Source: Kiritimatiellia bacterium | GTDB lineage: Bacteria > Verrucomicrobiota > Kiritimatiellia > SLAD01 | DNA: 10,356 nucleotides | Reading direction: 5' to 3' | Assembly: GCA_007126995.1 (NCBI GenBank) | Contig: SLAD01000153.1 | Coordinates: 1-10,356, forward strand | Part shown: piece after piece, positions 6,702-10,356 of the stretch | Numbering within the stretch: the first letter of the stretch is position 1 | Layout: every line of letters starts with the position of its first letter | Notes under the pieces: generated by a model | Seen by the model: only the letters and a program-made list of their open reading frames with translations | The model's database searches: none | Told to the model about the DNA's origin: nothing | Program-made: the position numbers and the translations under genes

Positions 6702-6703
6702 CT

Positions 6704-6711
6704 ATCATTGA
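6704..6711. repeat. Right flanking direct repeat of the intergenic element
   Basis: Second copy of ATCATTGA, identical in 8 of 8 bases to the left copy at 6562-6569 and in the same orientation. Confidence 0.65.
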
Positions 6712-6743
6712 CGAACCGCGCCCATCCGACTAGCCTGCGCACC

Positions 6744-8024
6744 ATGTCTCAACCAACCCCATATCCCTCCAGCTACCCCGCCCAAGCCGACCGCCTTATC
6801 CAGACGCTGGAAGCGGTCGACCGAGCCGTTGCCCAAGGTCAACCGGCGGATCGCTGGCTCAGCCGGTTATTCCGGTCCCAGCGAGGGCTGGGCTCCCAGA
6901 CGCGCCGCCTCACGTCGGATGCGGTCTTTTCCTTCTTCCGTTGGCGCGGCTGGGTATTTGACCCGGCGGCGCCGGATTATCCGACCGCACTGATCCAGGC
7001 CCACGCATTGGATCACGCGGCGCCGCATCCGCTCATCGCATGGATGGCAAGCGAGCGGTCTGTGGCGATGTCCGCTGAACTGGCCGGGTTGCCCTTAAGC
7101 GAAAAGGGCCACGCGCTGGACCGGGATCCGGCCGACTTGGTGCCGGCATGGTGCCACGAGCGCCTGATCCGTCCCGCCGCCGAAAATCCCGATTTTTCCG
7201 CCCAGTGCTTGGCGGCGCTACAGGAACGGCCGCCGACCTGGTTACGGGTTGAGCAGCGCGCCGGCGCCGACGCGCTGGCCCCGCTGGAAGCGCATGGCTA
7301 CACGCTGCGCCGTCATCACAGCCGTCCCCGTGCCGTTTCGTCGTCCGACGCCATTAGCCGCGCCCACCTGGAAGCCAAGCCGCGCCTTCCGCTGCAGATA
7401 CAGGATCTGGCCTCGCAGTGCGTGGGCTGGATTGCGGCTCCGCGTTCCGGCCAAGTCTGGTGGGACTGCTGCGCAGGCAGCGGCGGGAAGAGTCTGCACT
7501 TGATCGATCTCATGCGATATCGCGGCCGGGTCTTCGCCTCGGAACGTGACAAACAAACTGCGCGCGCCTTGCAGGCCCGTGTCCAACAGCATCCAGAGGC
7601 CGCCAAACAGATTTCGTCCCGGTGCGTGGATGCACTGGGAGTGTCCTGGCCGAAGCCGTTCGATGGCGTACTGGTGGACGCGCCGTGCAGCGGGATGGGC
7701 ACTTGGTCGCGTAATCCCGATGCCCGGTGGCGGATGTCCGCGCGACGCGTCGATGCCTTGGCGCGTCGCCAAGTCGCGTTGCTCGATCATGCGGCCAAAT
7801 GGATTCGTCCCGGCGGCGTGCTGGTCTACGCTGTGTGCACGCTGACGGAAACGGAAACACACGCGGTGTGCGAGCAGTTCGAGACCGAGCACGGCTCGTT
7901 TGCGCGTGAGACCTTCAAACATCCATTGACGGGTGCCGCTTGTGACGGGCATGTCCTGATTGAGCCGTGGACCGGTCCGTCTGGCGCAATGTTTATCGCC
8001 AAGTGGCGCTACGCGGGATCGTGA
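6744..8024 (+). CDS. RsmB/NOP-family rRNA cytosine-C5 methyltransferase
   Basis: SAM-dependent enzyme expected to make 5-methylcytosine in rRNA; RsmB (16S C967) is the closest guess. It has 426 residues from the ATG at 6744. An N-terminal NusB-like region (about 15-70, with LGSQTRRLTSDAVFSFFRWRGW) resembles the RsmB leader domain. The Rossmann methyltransferase domain runs from about 215: SAM-binding motif I DCCAGSGGKSLHL (241-253, a variant of CAAPGGKT), motif IV VDAPCSGMGTWSRNPDARWR with C315, and motif VI VYAVCTLTETE with C365. The two cysteines are the release and nucleophile residues of this family. A TTG at 6708 would add 12 residues unlike the family, so I use the ATG, although no Shine-Dalgarno site is visible before it. 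Its 3' end overlaps the convergent kamA gene by 16 bases. Exact target base is unproven. Confidence 0.9.
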   Translation: MSQPTPYPSSYPAQADRLIQTLEAVDRAVAQGQPADRWLSRLFRSQRGLGSQTRRLTSDAVFSFFRWRGWVFDPAAPDYPTALIQAHALDHAAPHPLIAWMASERSVAMSAELAGLPLSEKGHALDRDPADLVPAWCHERLIRPAAENPDFSAQCLAALQERPPTWLRVEQRAGADALAPLEAHGYTLRRHHSRPRAVSSSDAISRAHLEAKPRLPLQIQDLASQCVGWIAAPRSGQVWWDCCAGSGGKSLHLIDLMRYRGRVFASERDKQTARALQARVQQHPEAAKQISSRCVDALGVSWPKPFDGVLVDAPCSGMGTWSRNPDARWRMSARRVDALARRQVALLDHAAKWIRPGGVLVYAVCTLTETETHAVCEQFETEHGSFARETFKHPLTGAACDGHVLIEPWTGPSGAMFIAKWRYAGS

Positions 8025-9133
8025 TACTGGTAGAGGCGGCCATCGTGATTTCGCACCGTGACCACATCGTCCTCGCGCCCCTCGATATAATTCGGCGTCA
8101 GCGGCACCTTGCCGCCGCCGCCCGGCGCGTCGAGCATATACATGGGCACGGCGTAACCGGTGGTGTATCCGTGTAGGCTACGAATGAGGTCTTTGCCGGA
8201 TGAAATCGGGGTGCGGAAATGGGCGGAACCCGCAACGGCATCACATTGATGCAGATAATAGGGTTTAACGCGCATCTTCAGCAGTCCCAGCATCAGCGAC
8301 TTCATCGTTTCGGCATCGTCGTTCACCCCTTTTAGCAACACCGTTTGGCTGCCCATCGGGATGCCGGCGTCGGCCAAACGATTACAGGCGGTGGCGACTT
8401 CCGCGGTCAATTCGCGCGGATGCGTGAAATGGATGCTGAAGAAGAGCGGATGATAGCGGCGCAACATCTTCACCAAATCAGGCGTGATGCGCTGCGGCAT
8501 GACCGCCGGGATCTTGGTGCCAATCCGCAGAAATTCGACATGCGGGATTGCATGTAATCGCTGCAACAGCCAGTCCAGCCGATCATCCGACAGGATCAGG
8601 GGATCGCCCCCCGACAACAACACATCACGAACTTCCGTATGCGACGCAATGTATTCGAGCGCCCGCTCCCACATCCGCTTGTCGGGCAGGAACTCGCCGC
8701 TACCCACCATGCGCGATCGCGTGCAATAGCGGCAATAGGTGGCACAAAAGTCCGTCACCAGAAAAAGAACCTTGTCGGGATAGGTATGAACCAAGCCCGG
8801 CACCGGGCTATGCGGATCCTCGCCCAACGGATCAGCCATCTCACCAGGCGATCGCACAAATTCCGCCGTCGCCGGGATCATCGTCTTGCGAATGGGATCG
8901 TCCGACTGATCGGGATCAATCAGGGCGGCATAATATGGCGTAAAGCCGACCGGCAAGGCACCCCGCCGACGCCGCACCGCTTCGCGTTCATCATCGGTCA
9001 GCGGAATCAGGCGTTCCAAGCCTTCCAGATCACGAATGCGATGGCGCAATTGCCAGCGCCAATCCCGCCATTCCCGCGCGGAGACACCCTCAAAGAATTG
9101 TTTTCTGAATGCTTGAATTCGATCCTGCTTCAA
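8009..9133 (-). CDS. kamA: Lysine 2,3-aminomutase (radical SAM, PLP)
   Basis: This radical SAM enzyme moves the alpha-amino group of L-lysine to the beta carbon using an iron-sulfur cluster, SAM and PLP. The protein has 374 residues. The radical SAM motif is C130-ATY-C134-RY-C137, followed by LLSGGDPL (172-179). D298 (in HQCD) and D335 (in MLDAPGGGGK) match the two aspartates that bind the lysine side-chain amine in the clostridial enzyme, and K342 is the PLP lysine. These favour true lysine aminomutase over glutamate aminomutase and over EpmB, which lacks this C-terminal part. It ends before the cysteine tail that binds zinc in the clostridial enzyme. The start is TTG with GAGG 7 bases upstream, and the N-terminus aligns with the family. 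Possible roles are beta-lysine osmolyte synthesis, lysine degradation or EF-P modification; no ablB or epmA gene is visible. Confidence 0.93.
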   Translation of the reverse strand: MKQDRIQAFRKQFFEGVSAREWRDWRWQLRHRIRDLEGLERLIPLTDDEREAVRRRRGALPVGFTPYYAALIDPDQSDDPIRKTMIPATAEFVRSPGEMADPLGEDPHSPVPGLVHTYPDKVLFLVTDFCATYCRYCTRSRMVGSGEFLPDKRMWERALEYIASHTEVRDVLLSGGDPLILSDDRLDWLLQRLHAIPHVEFLRIGTKIPAVMPQRITPDLVKMLRRYHPLFFSIHFTHPRELTAEVATACNRLADAGIPMGSQTVLLKGVNDDAETMKSLMLGLLKMRVKPYYLHQCDAVAGSAHFRTPISSGKDLIRSLHGYTTGYAVPMYMLDAPGGGGKVPLTPNYIEGREDDVVTVRNHDGRLYQYHDPA

Positions 9134-9227
9134 CGTTCCGCCTCACCAAGACTTCGCGACATCGCTTTCCATTTACTGACGTTAGAGGCTGCGGCGCAAA
9201 GATGACATCAAAAAGTCTGCGTAAGCC
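9134..9227. other. 94-base intergenic region between kamA and the upstream oxidase
   Basis: Apart from the kamA ribosome site I see no convincing promoter, terminator hairpin or small gene. The gap is long enough for a kamA promoter, so co-transcription of the two genes is possible but not shown. Confidence 0.5.
9141..9147 (-). promoter_or_regulatory. Shine-Dalgarno site supporting the TTG start of kamA
   Basis: On the minus strand the text is GGTGAGG, 7 bases before the TTG at 9133. This supports the non-ATG start; I see no ATG or GTG in the next tens of codons that would keep the conserved N-terminal DWRWQLRHRI segment. Confidence 0.65.
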
Positions 9228-10356
9228 TCATGCGGAAAAGCGCTTCAAGGCCAAGTCACAGATATGTCGGCCAATGCTGAGACACGCGGTTGCCGCCGGT
9301 GAAGGCGCATTCAGGACATGGATTTGGCCGGGCGCTTCCATCACGTGAAAGTCATCCAGCAATTTCCCCTTTCGATCCACGGCCTGAGCGCGAATACCGG
9401 ATCCATAGGGTTCCACATCTTCCGTCTGGATATCGGGCACCAATTGCTGTAGCGCCGCCACGAACGACTTGAGCGAGCGGGCCCGCCACAACTCTTCCAA
9501 TCCCACGGCACCATAGCGCAGGGCCATGCGCCAAAATCCGCCATAGCGGAGGACGCTGAAATCGCAGCTCGCCGGATCGCCCGGCTCGTACCACTGTCGC
9601 CGGAAGGTCAGCAAGGCGTTGGGGCCCGCCTCCACCCCGCCCGTGGCCATGCGGGTGAAGTGCACGCCCAAAAAGGGAAAGCGCGGATCCGGCACGGGAT
9701 AGATTAAGTGACGCACAAGTCCCTCCGCGGCCGGCTTCAATCGGACATATTCGCCGCGAAACGGAATAATGCGCACACGCGGAGTCTGGCCGGCCAACCG
9801 CGCGACGTGGTCGGAGTAGAGCCCCGCGCAATTGATCCAATGCGTGGCGCGCACGTCACCGGCCGTTGTTTCCAGCCGTGATGCCTTTCCATCACTTTTG
9901 ACCGCCGTTAACCTTGCGCCATACTGGATCTCGCCGCCCCGCGCTTCAATGAGTTCGGCTAGTTTCTGCGCCACGGCAACGAAATCCACAATGCCGGTGT
10001 CCGGCACCAAGAGACCTGCAACGCCCGCAACGTGTGGCTCCCGTTCGCGCATCTGCGCCAGCGTGAGCCGCTGAACATCCGCCAAACCATTGGCGCGACC
10101 TCGCTCCTCCAGCTTCTGCAAAGCGGGCTGTTGCGCCTCCGTGACGGCCACCACTAATTTACCGCAGCGCTCGTGGGGAATCGCGTGCTCGGCACAGAAG
10201 CGATACATCTGGTCGCGCCCTTGCACGCAATAGCGCGCCTTGAGAGAGCCCGGAGCATAATAGAGGCCGGAGTGAATGACTCCGCTGTTGTGGCCGGTCT
10301 GCTGGGTGGCGGGCGCGGCTTCTGCTTCCAGTACCCGCACACCCCGCGCACCGGCC
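9228..10356 (-). CDS. lhgO: L-2-hydroxyglutarate oxidase-like FAD enzyme, 5' truncated by window
   Basis: FAD-dependent oxidase/dehydrogenase of the LhgO/L2HGDH branch of the DAO superfamily. Family members oxidise L-2-hydroxyglutarate to 2-oxoglutarate, often passing electrons to the membrane quinone pool. The frame is open to the window end; 375 residues are visible, and about 30-35 N-terminal residues with the GxGxxG dinucleotide motif are outside. The first visible text ARGVRVLEAE is the second Rossmann strand, with the acidic residue that holds the FAD ribose. It is followed by the family signature QTGHNSGVIHSGLYYAPGS (19-37), a mid-protein DFVAVAQKLAELIEARGG helix, and the C-terminal FAD motif NAPSPAATA (349-357). 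An apparent GTG start at 10340 lies within the Rossmann fold and is not a real start. It precedes kamA on the same strand. Other L-2-hydroxyacid or glycerol-3-phosphate substrates are less likely but possible. Confidence 0.88.
   Translation of the reverse strand, partial: AGARGVRVLEAEAAPATQQTGHNSGVIHSGLYYAPGSLKARYCVQGRDQMYRFCAEHAIPHERCGKLVVAVTEAQQPALQKLEERGRANGLADVQRLTLAQMREREPHVAGVAGLLVPDTGIVDFVAVAQKLAELIEARGGEIQYGARLTAVKSDGKASRLETTAGDVRATHWINCAGLYSDHVARLAGQTPRVRIIPFRGEYVRLKPAAEGLVRHLIYPVPDPRFPFLGVHFTRMATGGVEAGPNALLTFRRQWYEPGDPASCDFSVLRYGGFWRMALRYGAVGLEELWRARSLKSFVAALQQLVPDIQTEDVEPYGSGIRAQAVDRKGKLLDDFHVMEAPGQIHVLNAPSPAATACLSIGRHICDLALKRFSA

Larger units (their letters stand above)
6570..6703. 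mobile_element. MITE-like non-coding element, 134 bp, carrying an inverted pair of REP-like hairpins
   Basis: This stretch has the anatomy of a small non-autonomous transposable element: 22-bp terminal inverted repeats with one mismatch, flanking 8-bp direct repeats, and no coding capacity. The inner part holds two GTAR-headed palindromes in opposite orientation, the arrangement called REPIN in other bacteria. The stem may continue inward through CTAC (6593-6596) and GTAG (6674-6677) with a 2-base bulge, so the whole element could fold as a long stem topped by two hairpins. It lies in the divergent intergenic region, 86 bases from the ndk start and 40 bases from the methyltransferase start. 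I do not recognise the terminal repeats as belonging to a named IS family, and no transposase or RAYT gene is in the window. Confidence 0.7.

Noticed and set aside
6562..6711. A CRISPR array
   Set aside because: Only two palindromic units in opposite orientation separated by two bases, with no spacers and no cas genes.
6708..6743. TTG start extending the methyltransferase by 12 residues
   Set aside because: The added residues overlap the right flanking repeat of the element, no ribosome site precedes them, and the family start region fits the ATG at 6744.
10338..10340. GTG as the start of the L-2-hydroxyglutarate oxidase-like gene
   Set aside because: The codon sits inside the FAD-binding Rossmann strand GVRVLEAE and the frame stays open to the window edge, so the true start is outside.

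Overview
The window looks like an ordinary chromosomal stretch from a bacterium of moderately high GC content. Genes are tightly packed, with several 4-16 base overlaps. The encoded proteins are bacterial housekeeping and metabolic enzymes plus one predicted lipoprotein with a signal peptide. I cannot place the organism firmly. A tandem nucleoside diphosphate kinase, a MutY that keeps a full Nudix box, and GTAG-headed palindromic repeats would be compatible with the Verrucomicrobiota/Kiritimatiellota side of the tree, but that is a weak inference. I see no phage, plasmid, CRISPR, tRNA or rRNA genes.

Layout. (1) Positions 1-2439, plus strand: a three-gene nucleoside salvage operon. It holds a pyrimidine/thymidine phosphorylase (cut at the window start), a trimeric-type purine nucleoside phosphorylase and cytidine deaminase, with 4- and 8-base overlaps. 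(2) Positions 2429-6483, minus strand, read from high to low coordinates: a four-gene cluster of a two-domain nucleoside diphosphate kinase, a class I aspartate/aromatic aminotransferase, a small acidic lipoprotein and MutY adenine glycosylase. Gaps are 24 and 12 bases, then a 4-base ATGA overlap. Its last gene overlaps cytidine deaminase tail to tail. (3) Positions 6484-6743: the only sizeable intergenic space, a divergent promoter region carrying a 134-bp non-coding mobile-element-like insertion. (4) Positions 6744-8024, plus strand: an RsmB/NOP-type RNA m5C methyltransferase. (5) Positions 8009-10356, minus strand: a lysine 2,3-aminomutase (KamA) and, upstream of it, an L-2-hydroxyglutarate oxidase-like FAD enzyme cut by the window end.

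How the genes fit together. Region 1 recovers bases and pentose phosphates from nucleosides. Region 2 mixes nucleotide pool maintenance (NDPK), oxidative DNA repair (MutY with a MutT-like domain) and amino acid metabolism. Region 5 has a lysine-converting radical enzyme beside an oxidase of a lysine/glutarate-linked metabolite, which is suggestive but not proof of a shared pathway.

The most interesting object is the element at about 6570-6703. It has 22-bp terminal inverted repeats matching at 21 positions, flanking 8-bp direct repeats (ATCATTGA), and inside it two REP-like hairpins in opposite orientation, each preceded by a GTAR tetranucleotide. The two hairpins differ by compensatory base changes. 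This reads as a REPIN-like pair carried inside a MITE-like element, sitting between two divergent genes.
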